DNA of 44,190 bases from CAZNYN01 sp964577295 (GCA_964577295.1 CAZNYN010000012.1:1-44190), one strand, 5' to 3'. Positions 16,089 through 25,092 are shown, counted from the first letter of the stretch. Notes: generated from the letters alone by a model not told the origin. A program made the numbers and translations.

Positions 16089-17046
16089 GCTCTTGCGGAA
16101 GGTGCGAGAGGAAGGATAATTTCTCGCCGCTCCTCGGATGTGCAAAGGAAAGGCGCCACGAATGCAGAAAGAGCCTCTCCTCTCCGAACGGAGATACTCT
16201 GGACGGAGCATAGAGTCTGTCTCCGACAAGAGGACAGCGTATCGCCTGCATGTGAACCCTTATCTGGTGTGTTCTTCCCGTGTGAAGTCTGCACCTGACA
16301 AGGGAGTATCCGTTTTTGCTCCATATACGGCTTATATCTGTCCATGAGTCGCGCCCGTCATCCGTGACAGCCATCCTCATGCGGTTATAGGGATCTCTGC
16401 CTATGGGATAGCGAATTTCGCACTCATTGGACGGAAGAGTGCCGTATGCCAAAGCTATATATTCTTTCTCCACTCGGCGCGCCTTAAAGTCGCGGAAGAG
16501 CCCTTCCTGAGCAAGCCCGTTCCTCGCTATAACCATAAGCCCAGATGTGGTTGCGTCAAGCCTATGAACGATTCCTGGGCGTTTAACACCGTTTAAACTG
16601 CCCAAATCGGGATATTTGAATAGCAAGCCATGCACGAGTGTCCCTGTCCAGTGGCCCGGAGCAGGGTGGACAACAAGCCCTGCCGGCTTATTGATTACAA
16701 CAATATCGCAGTCTTCGTAGACAACTTCAAACTTTATGTCCTCCGGTTCAAGATCCAGAGTTTCGAGAGGAGGCACATTGACATTCATAATGTCCCCTTC
16801 TGCTACCTTTATGGAGGGCTTTATTCGCCTTTCGGGCAGAAGTTTTACTGCGCCTTCTTTTATGAGCTTCTGAGAAAATCCCCTGCTTATCCCCATTGCT
16901 CTGGAAAGGGCATAGTCCACTCTGTGCCCGTCCATTTCTGACGGCACTGTGAAGCTCTGTACGTTTTCGTCACAGAAAAAGAGGGAAGAGGTCTCCCTCT
17001 CCCCCGCTTCTGTGATATCTGTTATATTGTTATTCTCCGATGACAT
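16039..17046 (-). CDS. rluD: RluA/RluD family rRNA pseudouridine synthase
   Basis: Isomerises uridines in 23S rRNA. The 335-residue protein has an N-terminal S4 RNA-binding domain (about 35-95, with RVDYALSRAM and RGFSQKLIKEGAV). The catalytic domain follows, with VINKPAGLVVHPAPGH and the active-site Asp in HRLDATTSGLMV, then LHTGRTHQIRVHM. It most resembles RluD, though exact target sites cannot be read from sequence. The start lies 17 bases inside the ileS 3' end, so the genes are coupled. The C-terminal coding region overlaps rqcH tail to tail by 50 bases. Confidence 0.93.
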   Translation of the reverse strand: MSSENNNITDITEAGERETSSLFFCDENVQSFTVPSEMDGHRVDYALSRAMGISRGFSQKLIKEGAVKLLPERRIKPSIKVAEGDIMNVNVPPLETLDLEPEDIKFEVVYEDCDIVVINKPAGLVVHPAPGHWTGTLVHGLLFKYPDLGSLNGVKRPGIVHRLDATTSGLMVIARNGLAQEGLFRDFKARRVEKEYIALAYGTLPSNECEIRYPIGRDPYNRMRMAVTDDGRDSWTDISRIWSKNGYSLVRCRLHTGRTHQIRVHMQAIRCPLVGDRLYAPSRVSPFGEERLFLHSWRLSFAHPRSGEKLSFLSHLPQELTLFLGDVLSKNQNPL

Positions 17047-19810
17047 CTTTGCAGCGATTGCAAATTCCGTTTGCCGCTACCTCATGACGCTTTTTCCAGC
17101 AGCGCGGGCACTTTTCATCGTTTGACTTTGTGACTCCGATGGCAATTCCCGTTGTCTCGTCGTTATATACAACTTCGGCATTTTTGATTTCGTCCGTGAC
17201 TTTGCATGATGAAACAATGAGTATTGTCTCCCATGTGTCGTCACATATTTTGTCCGCAAGGTGTGCGTAATTCTTGCCTAATACAAGCTGTACATCGGCA
17301 TCAAGGGGATGCCCTATTACGCCCTTGCCGCGTGCGGATTCAAGACCGCGCAGAACGGCCTGTCTCGCTGTCATAACACTGTCCCAGAGGCCTTCGACTT
17401 CGGGATTGATGCCTGTGCTGAGAGATTCGGGCCAATCTGTGAGGAATACGCTCTTTGGCAGTGTCGGATCCATTGCTCTCATTTCCTGCCAAATTTCTTC
17501 GGCTGTGAATGAAAGAACAGGCGACATCATCTGGGTCATGTACTTGAGCACTGTCCACATTACGCTGCGTATGGAGCGGCGCGCATCCGAGTTTTCTCTG
17601 TCCGCGTAGAGTTTGTCTTTGCTCACGTCTATGTAGAAGGAGCTGAGTTCATTGTCACAGAACTGGTGAATGAGAGTCATGGGCTGGTGGAACTCATACT
17701 CGTCAAGTCCGTTTGTAACTCTGGAACGCAGCTTTTCAAGCTTGAGCATTATGTACTGGTCAATCTGTGAAAGCTGCTCGTTAGGCACTATGTCGAATGC
17801 GGGGTTGAAGCCTTTGAGGTTCGCAAGGAGGAATCTTGCCGTGTTTCTGATGCGGCGGTATGACTCAATCAGGTTGTTGAATATCTCCTGTGATATGCGA
17901 ACATCTCCGCGGTAATCGGATGACGCTACCCAGAGTCTCAAAATATCCGCACCGTTTTTGTCGATTATTTTCTCGGGCGTCATTGTGTTGCCAAGCGACT
18001 TTGACATCTTTCTGCCGTCGCCCGCCATGATGAAGCCGTGTGTCAGGACTGTTTTATACGGAGCTGTTCCTCTTGTCGCTACGCTGTTGAGGAGCGATGT
18101 CTGGAACCAGCCTCTGTGCTGGTCACTGCCCTCAAGGTAGAGGTCTGCGGGCCAGCTTAAATCTTCCCAGTTTTCAAGAACGGCAGTGTGGCTTGTGCCT
18201 GAGTCAAACCATACGTCCATTATGTCGGAGTCTTTGCGCAGATGTCTGCTTCCGCACTTCGGGCATACAGCCAAATCACCGATCAGCTCTTCCGGTGTGA
18301 GTTCCCACCAGCAATTGCTTCCCAGTGCGCGGATTTTGTCGGCAACTTTGCGTACTCTGTCTCCGGTAAGGATGACTTCTCCGCAGTCTTCGCAGTAGAA
18401 TGCGGGAATAGGCACACCCCATGTTCTCTGACGGCTTATGCACCAGTCGGAGCGGTCTCTGACCATGTTTGAGATTCTGTCTTTGCCCCAGTCGGGAACC
18501 CACTTGACTTCGTCGATGCACTTTAGGGATTCCTCTCTGAAATCTGCCACAGAGACAAACCACTGCTCCGTAGCACGGAATATTACAGGCTTCTTGCAGC
18601 GCCAGCAGTGCGGGTAGGAGTGGACAATCTTCTGACAGCCCAGAAGTCTCTTTGACTCACCGAGGAGTTCAAATACTTTTTTCTCCCCTTCGGCAAGAGA
18701 AAGTCCCGCAAAGATAGGTGTATCCTGATAGTAGTGTCCTGTCTCATCGACAGGGTTGTATATCTCTATGCCATAGCGAACACCTGTCTCATAGTCTTCC
18801 GTTCCATGTCCGGGGGCAGTATGCACACAGCCTGTGCCTGACTCAAGCGTTACATAGTCAGCCAATACGAGAGGTGTTACTCTATCGTAGAACGGGTGCA
18901 TTGCCTTGCTGTGTTCCAGATCCGCACCCTTGCAGGAAATTATAGGTTCGCCGAGTTCAAGGCCTGTGGCTTTTACAACTTCGTCCTTGAGCCCCTGAGC
19001 GATGAGGTAGACTTTGCCGTCAACCTCATAGAATCCATAGTCATAACGCGGGTGAATGGCTACGGCCATTGAAGCCGGCAGAGTCCAAGGTGTTGTTGTC
19101 CAGATTATTACGTTGACATCCTTGCCCGAAAGCTCGGGGAAGAGTCTTGCCGCATCGTCATACTGGTATGCTACGAATATTGATGGTGATGTCTCGTCGG
19201 AATATTCTATTTCCGCCGCGGCAAGAGCCGTCTGGCAGTCGGTGCACCAGTATATGGCCTTGCGCCCTTTGTAGACAAGTCCTTTGTCCACCATCTCGGC
19301 GAAGCCTTCTATCTGTGTGGCTTCATAGGCAGGGACAAGCGTCATGTAGGGATGTTCCCAATCGCCTATTACTCCGAGGCGTTTAAACTGTCCCGTCTGG
19401 ATATCGGCAAAGCTCTTGGCGTATGACGCGCATTTTTCGCGCAGTTCGACCGGGCTTATGTTGTCTCTGTCTATGCCCTGCTCTTTAAGAACTTTCAGCT
19501 CTATGGGAAGTCCGTGTGTGTCATAGCCGGGAACGTAGGGAGAGAAATATCCGCGCTGCCATTTATATTTTACAACGAAGTCTTTCAGTATTTTGTTTGT
19601 GGCTGTGCCTATGTGAATGCTGGCATTGGCGTAGGGAGGGCCATCATGAAGGATAAATGACGGTTTGCCCTTGTTTTTCTTCTTCAGTTCTTCGTAAAGA
19701 TCCATGTCATACCAGAATTTCAAAAATTCCGGCTCACGCTGAGAAAGGTTTGCCCGCATCGGGAATGATGTCTGCGGAAGGAACAGCGTATCTTTGTAGT
19801 CTTTGGCCAT
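17030..19810 (-). CDS. ileS: Isoleucyl-tRNA synthetase
   Basis: Charges tRNA-Ile and edits valine; 926 residues, the type 1 (zinc-ribbon) bacterial form. Seen are DGPPYANASIHIGTATNKIL (residues 57-76), an editing domain with TTPWTLPASMAVAIHP, the tRNA-binding signature HCWRCKKPVIFRATEQWF, GRKMSKSLGN, and the C-terminal zinc site CPRCWKKRH...CNRC. The ATP-binding HIGH motif reads HIGT at 66-69, and the usual YANG preceding it reads YANA. The ribosome site AGGAGG lies within a sequence complementary to one about 106 bases upstream. rluD overlaps the 3' end; asd is upstream on the same strand. Confidence 0.97.
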   Translation of the reverse strand: MAKDYKDTLFLPQTSFPMRANLSQREPEFLKFWYDMDLYEELKKKNKGKPSFILHDGPPYANASIHIGTATNKILKDFVVKYKWQRGYFSPYVPGYDTHGLPIELKVLKEQGIDRDNISPVELREKCASYAKSFADIQTGQFKRLGVIGDWEHPYMTLVPAYEATQIEGFAEMVDKGLVYKGRKAIYWCTDCQTALAAAEIEYSDETSPSIFVAYQYDDAARLFPELSGKDVNVIIWTTTPWTLPASMAVAIHPRYDYGFYEVDGKVYLIAQGLKDEVVKATGLELGEPIISCKGADLEHSKAMHPFYDRVTPLVLADYVTLESGTGCVHTAPGHGTEDYETGVRYGIEIYNPVDETGHYYQDTPIFAGLSLAEGEKKVFELLGESKRLLGCQKIVHSYPHCWRCKKPVIFRATEQWFVSVADFREESLKCIDEVKWVPDWGKDRISNMVRDRSDWCISRQRTWGVPIPAFYCEDCGEVILTGDRVRKVADKIRALGSNCWWELTPEELIGDLAVCPKCGSRHLRKDSDIMDVWFDSGTSHTAVLENWEDLSWPADLYLEGSDQHRGWFQTSLLNSVATRGTAPYKTVLTHGFIMAGDGRKMSKSLGNTMTPEKIIDKNGADILRLWVASSDYRGDVRISQEIFNNLIESYRRIRNTARFLLANLKGFNPAFDIVPNEQLSQIDQYIMLKLEKLRSRVTNGLDEYEFHQPMTLIHQFCDNELSSFYIDVSKDKLYADRENSDARRSIRSVMWTVLKYMTQMMSPVLSFTAEEIWQEMRAMDPTLPKSVFLTDWPESLSTGINPEVEGLWDSVMTARQAVLRGLESARGKGVIGHPLDADVQLVLGKNYAHLADKICDDTWETILIVSSCKVTDEIKNAEVVYNDETTGIAIGVTKSNDEKCPRCWKKRHEVAANGICNRCKDVIGE

Positions 19811-19818
19811 AGATGTAA

Positions 19819-19948
19819 CCTCCTGTAAACTCTAATAAAATCTCTGTTTTTGAAAGATTTTATAATGCACAATCACTATATTATAAATGGCAAATGTACA
19901 GAGGGCAAGTGCGGTGCATTTATTTGCTTGTCCGGTGTTTACAGGAGG
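19819..19948 (-). promoter_or_regulatory. Long-range complementary arms able to sequester the ileS ribosome binding site
   Basis: The 12 bases GTTTACAGGAGG (minus strand, at 19819-19830), which include the ileS Shine-Dalgarno, are perfectly complementary to CCTCCTGTAAAC at 19937-19948, 106 bases upstream in the message. A promoter candidate lies between the arms, so only transcripts reading through from asd would carry both. Confidence 0.5.
19880..19908 (-). promoter_or_regulatory. Probable ileS promoter
   Basis: TTGCCC (19903-19908) and TATAAT (19880-19885) with a 17-base spacer on the minus strand, about 70 bases before the ileS ATG. Predicted transcripts start near 19873 and would lack the upstream complementary arm. 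Confidence 0.6.
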
Positions 19949-19976
19949 CTCGATTTTAAAATTTTTTTATGGAAAC

Positions 19977-20981
19977 TTAGTTTAAGAAAAGTTCTGCTAT
20001 CTGTACCGCGTTCAGAGCCGCGCCTTTTCTTAAATTGTCTGCTACAACCCACATAGCGAGGGCGTTGTCAAGGCCTGTGTCTTTGCGTATTCTTCCTACA
20101 TGTACGGCATCTTTTTCCGCACATTCTATAGGAAGGGGATATACACTGTTTTTGGGATCATCGGCAACGATTACTCCGGGAGCACTCCTGAGTATCTCTC
20201 TTGCCCGCTCCGGCGTCAGCTCTTTTTTGAACTTTGCCGTGACGCTTTCTCCATGGCACCTGAATACGGGAACTCTGACTGTAATGCCGCTCACTCTGAG
20301 GTCGGGAAGGTGCATTATTTTGCGGGATTCGTTTACCATCTTCCACTCTTCTTCCGATATTCCATCATCGTCAAACGCTCCTATCTGCGGAAGCAGGTCA
20401 AAAGCTATTCTGTGGGGATATACTCCCGAGTTTTCGGGCTCACGTTCCTCTATCACAGCTTTTGCCTCTTCACGCAGGGCTTCGACCGCCTTTATTCCCG
20501 TACCGGCAACTGACTGATATGTACTGATATTTATGTATTCAAGCCCCGCCTCTTTGTGCAGAGGATAGAGAGCTACGACAGCCTGTATCGTGGAACAGTT
20601 GGGATTTGCTATTATTCCGTTGTGCTTCAGCGCATCCTGCGGATTTATTTCGGGCACGACTAGAGGGACGTCCTCATCCATGCGCCATGCGGAGCTGTTG
20701 TCTATGACTATTGCGCCTGATTTTGCGGCAATTTTTGCCCACTGCTTTGAGGTCTTGCCTCCCGCCGAAAAGAGCGCTATGTCTATACCTTCAAAGGAGT
20801 GTTCATCAACGGCACGGACTGTGTGCTCCTCGCCTCGGAACACCATTTTCTGACCTGCTGAACGCGGAGACGCAAGAAGTGTCAGGCTTGATACGGGAAA
20901 ATTTCTCTGCTCCAAAGTTTTGAGCATCTCACGGCCGACAAGCCCTGTCGCACCGAGAACCGCCACATTTTTGCCCGACAT
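19977..20981 (-). CDS. asd: Aspartate-semialdehyde dehydrogenase
   Basis: Reduces aspartyl phosphate to aspartate semialdehyde, the branch point to threonine/methionine and to lysine/diaminopimelate. The 334-residue length is usual. The NADP-binding GATGLVGREML is at the N-terminus, the catalytic Cys is in IANPNCSTIQ near 130, and the catalytic His is probably that of FRCHGESVTAKF. It is the last gene of the thrC-thrB-lysC-asd operon; its ATG shares one base with the lysC stop (TAATG). No strong terminator is visible before ileS, so read-through is possible. Through dapF and ddl its product also feeds peptidoglycan. Confidence 0.97.
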   Translation of the reverse strand: MSGKNVAVLGATGLVGREMLKTLEQRNFPVSSLTLLASPRSAGQKMVFRGEEHTVRAVDEHSFEGIDIALFSAGGKTSKQWAKIAAKSGAIVIDNSSAWRMDEDVPLVVPEINPQDALKHNGIIANPNCSTIQAVVALYPLHKEAGLEYINISTYQSVAGTGIKAVEALREEAKAVIEEREPENSGVYPHRIAFDLLPQIGAFDDDGISEEEWKMVNESRKIMHLPDLRVSGITVRVPVFRCHGESVTAKFKKELTPERAREILRSAPGVIVADDPKNSVYPLPIECAEKDAVHVGRIRKDTGLDNALAMWVVADNLRKGAALNAVQIAELFLN

Positions 20982-22216
20982 TAAAAAGCTACCTCCTCTA
21001 TAAAATGCTCATGCAGAGCACGCACCGCATCTTCGGCTCTTGACGCACCTACGACACATGTGACGGCAAGAGAGGTTGAAGCTATCATCTCTATGTTGAT
21101 TCCCTCTTCCGCCAGAATATTAAACATCTTTGACGGCACTTCGGGATGGTTTGCAATGCCTGCTCCTACTATTGTCACACGCGCTATTTCCGTGTCGAAG
21201 GAGACACCCTGGGCATCTATCTCACGGCACAGATCACGGCAGACTTTTATCGCCGATTCGAGGTTTGTCTTCTTTACAAGGAAGCCGATGTCGTTCACTC
21301 CGCCGCGCATATTATTCTGTATAATCATCTCCGCTCCGACACCCTCGTCGGACAGGTTGGAAAACAGACGCGCCGCCACACCGGGAATATCGGGAACTCC
21401 CAGCAGAATAACTTTAGCCACCTTTGAATCGTGTACGACAGCTTTTATGATAAGACCTTCTGTTACTGGATTGCTCATAACCCATGTACCCTCCTCTTCG
21501 ACAAAACTTGAACCAACGTACAGCGGGATTTCATAACGCGCCGCCATCTCGACACTTCTGGCCTGAAGCACGCTCGCCCCCTGAACAGCCATCTCTATAC
21601 ACTCATCAAAACCTATTTGCTTCATCTTATGCGGCTTCTTGACCACTCTCGGGTCTCCGGTCATTATGCCTGTAACATCCTTCAGAAGCTGGCATGAATC
21701 GGCGCTCATGGCACCCGCTAGAGCCACGGCGGAGAGGTCTGAACCTCCGCGGCCGAGAGTTATTACGTCTCCGCTGTCGGTTATGGCCTGGAAGCCTGTA
21801 ATAACTGCCACTGTTCCGTCGTTGAGGACTTTTTCCACGGCTTCGGGCTCTATGCGGTATATGCGTCCTTCCATGGGAAAGCCTTTTGCCTTTATCCCCG
21901 CCTGAAGAGCGGTAAAGGACTGAGCGGGAAGTCCGAACTGCTGGAGCGCCAGTGAGAGCAATGCCACACTCTGCTGTTCACCAGTTGCAAGGAGCTGATC
22001 CATCTCTCTTCCGTTTTTCATATTCGCAACATTGTCAGCCATTGCAAGGAGGTCATCCGTCATATTTCCCATTGCGGAGACTACTACCGCCACACGATAG
22101 CCATTATCTCTGATCTTTTTAACAATGCCCGCCACATGTTTCATTCTTTCGGGGCCTGCAACGGAGGTTCCTCCGAATTTAAGCACTGTAAGGGGGAGTT
22201 CTGCCCAGTTCATCAT
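20981..22216 (-). CDS. lysC: Aspartokinase
   Basis: First step of the aspartate amino acid family. The 411-residue protein starts with LTVLKFGGTSVAGPERM (kinase motif KFGGTS). It continues with a TLGRGGSDLSAVALA segment (the usual Thr after GGSD is Leu here) and ends in two ACT domains (about 265-405) that bind amino acid effectors, seen in VPDIPGVAARLFSNL and ANHPEVPSKMFNILAEEGIN. The effector specificity (Lys, Thr or both) cannot be read with confidence. It is coupled to asd, and GGGAGG lies over the thrB stop. The Thr T-box upstream of thrC should control it at the charging level too. Confidence 0.97.
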   Translation of the reverse strand: MMNWAELPLTVLKFGGTSVAGPERMKHVAGIVKKIRDNGYRVAVVVSAMGNMTDDLLAMADNVANMKNGREMDQLLATGEQQSVALLSLALQQFGLPAQSFTALQAGIKAKGFPMEGRIYRIEPEAVEKVLNDGTVAVITGFQAITDSGDVITLGRGGSDLSAVALAGAMSADSCQLLKDVTGIMTGDPRVVKKPHKMKQIGFDECIEMAVQGASVLQARSVEMAARYEIPLYVGSSFVEEEGTWVMSNPVTEGLIIKAVVHDSKVAKVILLGVPDIPGVAARLFSNLSDEGVGAEMIIQNNMRGGVNDIGFLVKKTNLESAIKVCRDLCREIDAQGVSFDTEIARVTIVGAGIANHPEVPSKMFNILAEEGINIEMIASTSLAVTCVVGASRAEDAVRALHEHFIEEVAF

Positions 22217-22218
22217 AC

Positions 22219-23175
22219 TTACCTCCCTGTTTTTTCAAGAGCTTCGCTTAAGCTCATACTGATATTAACTCTTGCACCCTGCGCGCTGCCGTCCAAGACA
22301 AAAAACTGGGAGCGTACCCCGTGTTCCGTAAAGGTGCGGCACATGGCCTCTGCCACTCTGTGGGCTGTGCCGTTGACGAGGGCTATGACACTCGGCCCCG
22401 AGCCGCTTATCGCTATGCTTATGCACTCGGGGAGCTCTTCCACGCTTGAGAATATCGCCTCTCCGCCGCTGAAGAGTTTGGTTCTGTAAGGCTGGTGGAG
22501 TTTATCATCCATTCCCCACTTCAGATAATCCCATTTGCCTGTAGCCCATGCGGCTGTGAGCAGCGCCGCTCTTCCCAAGTTGAATACGGCATCTTCAAAG
22601 GGCACCTGCTTTGGCAAAGCGTTTCTCGCATCGGAAGTCTTTACTTTCTCGTCGGGGACAGCGACTACGCACTGAACTTCGGGAGGCAGAGCTGGCAGGT
22701 TTACATATCGCAGATCTGTTCCGTCCCAGCAGCTTACGACCATTCCACCTAGAAAACAGGGGGCCACATTGTCGGGATGACCTTCTATCATTGTCATAGC
22801 GCGCAAAAGTTCATCATTGTCCGCTTTGTATCCTGTCAGGTGCTTCGCGATAAGAACGCCTGCGACAACCGCTCCTGCGGAACTGCCCAGTCCGCGGCAG
22901 AGAGGTATTATGTTATGACACCAAAGGGCAAAACCCGGACCCTTGACATTCCAGCGCTCGCATGTCTTTTCGTAAGCAGTAACGACGAGATTCTGCCTCG
23001 GATCGGAAAGTTCCCTGGAGCCCTCTCCGTTGGCGTCGATTTTGTACTCTCCGTCAGGCAGAAGCTCCGTTACTTTGAATATGTTATAGAGTGACACAGC
23101 CATTCCGATTGCATCAAAGCCCGAACCTAGATTCGCGCTCGTAGCGGGAACTCTGAGCGTTATAAGAGGATTCAC
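22219..23175 (-). CDS. thrB: Homoserine kinase
   Basis: GHMP-superfamily kinase that makes O-phosphohomoserine for threonine synthase. The protein has 318 residues. The N-terminal RVPATSANLGSGFDAIGMA, the ATP loop PLCRGLGSSAGAVVAGV (near 90) and the C-terminal ISGSGPSVIAL are all intact. The ATG overlaps the thrC stop (ATGA), and lysC starts two bases after its stop. Cytoplasmic, threonine pathway. Confidence 0.97.
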   Translation of the reverse strand: MNPLITLRVPATSANLGSGFDAIGMAVSLYNIFKVTELLPDGEYKIDANGEGSRELSDPRQNLVVTAYEKTCERWNVKGPGFALWCHNIIPLCRGLGSSAGAVVAGVLIAKHLTGYKADNDELLRAMTMIEGHPDNVAPCFLGGMVVSCWDGTDLRYVNLPALPPEVQCVVAVPDEKVKTSDARNALPKQVPFEDAVFNLGRAALLTAAWATGKWDYLKWGMDDKLHQPYRTKLFSGGEAIFSSVEELPECISIAISGSGPSVIALVNGTAHRVAEAMCRTFTEHGVRSQFFVLDGSAQGARVNISMSLSEALEKTGR

Positions 23176-24212
23176 CCCTTCATCACCTCCAGCAGTTCAT
23201 CAAGACTGTCGCCTATCTCGACGGGCTTTCCCACCTGAGACATCGCTGTGTCGGGGTCTTTGAGTCCGTTGCCCGTCAGAACCATTACAACAGTGATTCC
23301 TTTAGGCAGACGTCCTTCTTCCTTTAATTTAATAAGTCCCGCAAGAGGTGCGCATGATGCAGGTTCCGCAAAAATTCCTCCCTTTGATGAAAGAAGTTTC
23401 TGCGCGGCAAGTATCTGAGCATCGGAGACGGAATTAAATTCGCCTCCGGACTGCTCCGCCGCTTCTCTTGCAAGATGTGCGCTGACGGGGTTGCCTATAC
23501 GTATGGCAGTTGCTACTGTTTCCGGGTTCGGACATGGCTTCCCAGTCACCATGGGGGCCGCGCCCTCCGCCTGGAAGCCCATCATCTTCGGGAGTTTATC
23601 TATGCGGCCTATCTCTTTATATTGCTTGTATCCTGCCCAGTACGCGCTTATATTGCCCGCGTTGCCTACCGGTATAGCATGCCAGTCCGGAGCTTTTCCG
23701 AGAATGTCGCACACTTCCCACGCCCCGCTTCTCTGTCCCCATAGGCGATATGGGTTGACCGAGTTTACTATGGCGTATCCCTTCTCATCCGCGGCGGCTC
23801 GTGCCATCTCCAGAGCTTTGTCAAAATTGCCGTTTACCGCTATTACCTTCGCTCCGTACATAAGAGCCTGAGCAAGCTTTCCAAGAGCGACCTTTCCGGC
23901 TGGCAGAAGCACATAGCAGGGAATACCTGCGGATGCGGCATACGCGGCCGCGGAAGCGGAGGTGTTTCCCGTGGATGCGCATACAAGAGCCTTTGCACCG
24001 CTCTCCATAGCTTTGGCCACGGCCATAACCATGCCTCTGTCCTTAAAAGAACCGGATGGGTTGCAGCCTTCGAGTTTTGCCCACATGTCTATCTCCAAAA
24101 TAGCGCTTAGTGTGTCAAGGCGCACGAGAGGAGTGCCTCCTTCACCGAGAGTAATCCTCGGTGTAGCCTCGGTGATTGGTAATAGTTCCGCATACTTTTG
24201 AATGATTCCCAT
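23172..24212 (-). CDS. thrC: Threonine synthase
   Basis: PLP enzyme that converts O-phosphohomoserine to threonine. The start chosen is MGIIQKYAELLP, with GGGGG seven bases upstream; the longer frame reads back into the T-box terminator. The product has 346 residues. The PLP lysine is in NPSGSFKDRGM (near 56), the phosphate-binding loop is STGNTSASAAAYA, and GNAGN lies near 187. It is the first gene behind the T-box leader, so it sets operon expression according to threonyl-tRNA charging. Confidence 0.97.
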   Translation of the reverse strand: MGIIQKYAELLPITEATPRITLGEGGTPLVRLDTLSAILEIDMWAKLEGCNPSGSFKDRGMVMAVAKAMESGAKALVCASTGNTSASAAAYAASAGIPCYVLLPAGKVALGKLAQALMYGAKVIAVNGNFDKALEMARAAADEKGYAIVNSVNPYRLWGQRSGAWEVCDILGKAPDWHAIPVGNAGNISAYWAGYKQYKEIGRIDKLPKMMGFQAEGAAPMVTGKPCPNPETVATAIRIGNPVSAHLAREAAEQSGGEFNSVSDAQILAAQKLLSSKGGIFAEPASCAPLAGLIKLKEEGRLPKGITVVMVLTGNGLKDPDTAMSQVGKPVEIGDSLDELLEVMKG

Positions 24213-24241
24213 TATAATACCCCCTTTAAAAATAAAAAAAA

Positions 24242-24502
24242 CGCCTCCTGTCATAAAAACAGGAGGCGGTATCCATACCGCGGTTCCACTCCACTTCGGT
24301 CTGCGTAAACGCTAACCCTCGCCGCGCTGTAAAGGGCGCACCCTGCCGCCTTATCCTAATCAGGCTTCGACGGCCGCTCGGGGGTGGTCTTCAAAAAGAG
24401 TGTATCAGAATTCTCACAGCTCCGCATAAGCGGGAATTCTTCTCTGGGATACAAATATTCTTTACTTTCCCCTTCATCGCACTGTAAATATTAAGTTTGT
24501 TG
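24242..24502 (-). promoter_or_regulatory. T-box leader, threonine-specific (ACC specifier), upstream of thrC
   Basis: The minus-strand leader carries the T-box core TGGAACCGCGGTA (24276-24288) and a terminator hairpin (10-bp stem, 24242-24268) followed by a run of T. In Stem I, GGGG (24469-24472) pairs with CCCC (24381-24384). Just before the latter stands A, and before that ACC (24386-24388), the specifier position, a Thr codon. Uncharged tRNA-Thr would stabilise the antiterminator and switch on thrC-thrB-lysC-asd. No translated upstream frame with Thr codons is present. Confidence 0.92.
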
Positions 24503-24508
24503 GGGGTA

Positions 24509-24537
24509 TTTATACTACTTGTTTGTTAGATTGTCAA
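24509..24537 (-). promoter_or_regulatory. Promoter of the thr operon
   Basis: Consensus TTGACA (24532-24537) and TATAAA (24509-24514) with a 17-base spacer on the minus strand, placing the start of transcription near 24502 and about 20 bases before T-box Stem I. Confidence 0.88.
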
Positions 24538-24586
24538 GTGGTTATATTAATAAAAAAATATATTATGCAAAATTTTGTCAATACGG

Positions 24587-25000
24587 TCAGGCTATGGATG
24601 AAAGACGCTTCAGCACCGTTGCGTCCGCAGGACAAAAATCATAATTTTCGAGCTCACACGGCAAAACCCATTTTATAGAGCTGTGAACTTTCATGTTTAT
24701 GAGACCACTTACTATTGATGCGTAAAAGAATGAAAAGTAAATGTCGCCTTCCGGGTATGAATAGAAGGTGGTCAAAAAGAGCTCATCGGGAGTTATATCT
24801 ATCGAAAGCTCCTCTTTGCATTCACGGACAAGGCACGATTCCGGGGTTTCTCCGTCTTCCTCTTTGCCGCCCGGAAATTCCCACAAGTGTGCGCAGCTCC
24901 CGCCCGCACCTCTTTGACAGATGAGAATTTCGCCCTTTTCGTTTCTTATAATACCTGCACTTACGTTAGTCACAGCAACCATCGCCCTCAATTCATACAT
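24587..25000 (-). CDS. Nudix hydrolase, MutT-like
   Basis: The 137-residue protein has the full Nudix box GGKEEDGETPESCLVRECKEEL-type pattern (G-x5-E-x7-REUxEE), here near 44-66, preceded by GEILICQRG and LWEFPG. Such small MutT-like enzymes hydrolyse nucleoside triphosphates such as 8-oxo-dGTP, or CTP analogues; the substrate cannot be fixed from sequence. The first ATG lacks a Shine-Dalgarno; the ATG six codons later (MVAVTNVSAG) has GAGG close by and may be the real start. TATAAT stands about 20 bases before the first ATG. It is divergent from the small exported protein and upstream of the thr promoter. Confidence 0.9.
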   Translation of the reverse strand: MYELRAMVAVTNVSAGIIRNEKGEILICQRGAGGSCAHLWEFPGGKEEDGETPESCLVRECKEELSIDITPDELFLTTFYSYPEGDIYFSFFYASIVSGLINMKVHSSIKWVLPCELENYDFCPADATVLKRLSSIA

Positions 25001-25076
25001 TTTGCGAGACTTGATGATTATACATTATGTACGATGTTTGACACCGCGTCAGAGGCGTATTTTGCAGTTAGCAGCA

Positions 25077-25092
25077 AAAAATACGTATTTTT
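25077..25092. promoter_or_regulatory. Perfect 16-base AT-rich palindrome, candidate operator
   Basis: AAAAATACGTATTTTT is a perfect palindrome between the divergent Nudix gene and small exported protein, 31 bases before the consensus promoter of the latter. It could bind a dimeric regulator serving either gene. Confidence 0.4.

Noticed and set aside
24240..24502. Possible leader peptide in the thrC T-box region like that of argG
   Set aside because: The only frame near the start (beginning at the ATG in the GCGATGAAGG segment) has no Shine-Dalgarno and no Thr codons.
24560..24590. CodY box upstream of the thr promoter (AAAATTTTGTCAATAC)
   Set aside because: At least five mismatches to the consensus in AT-rich sequence; not distinguishable from chance.
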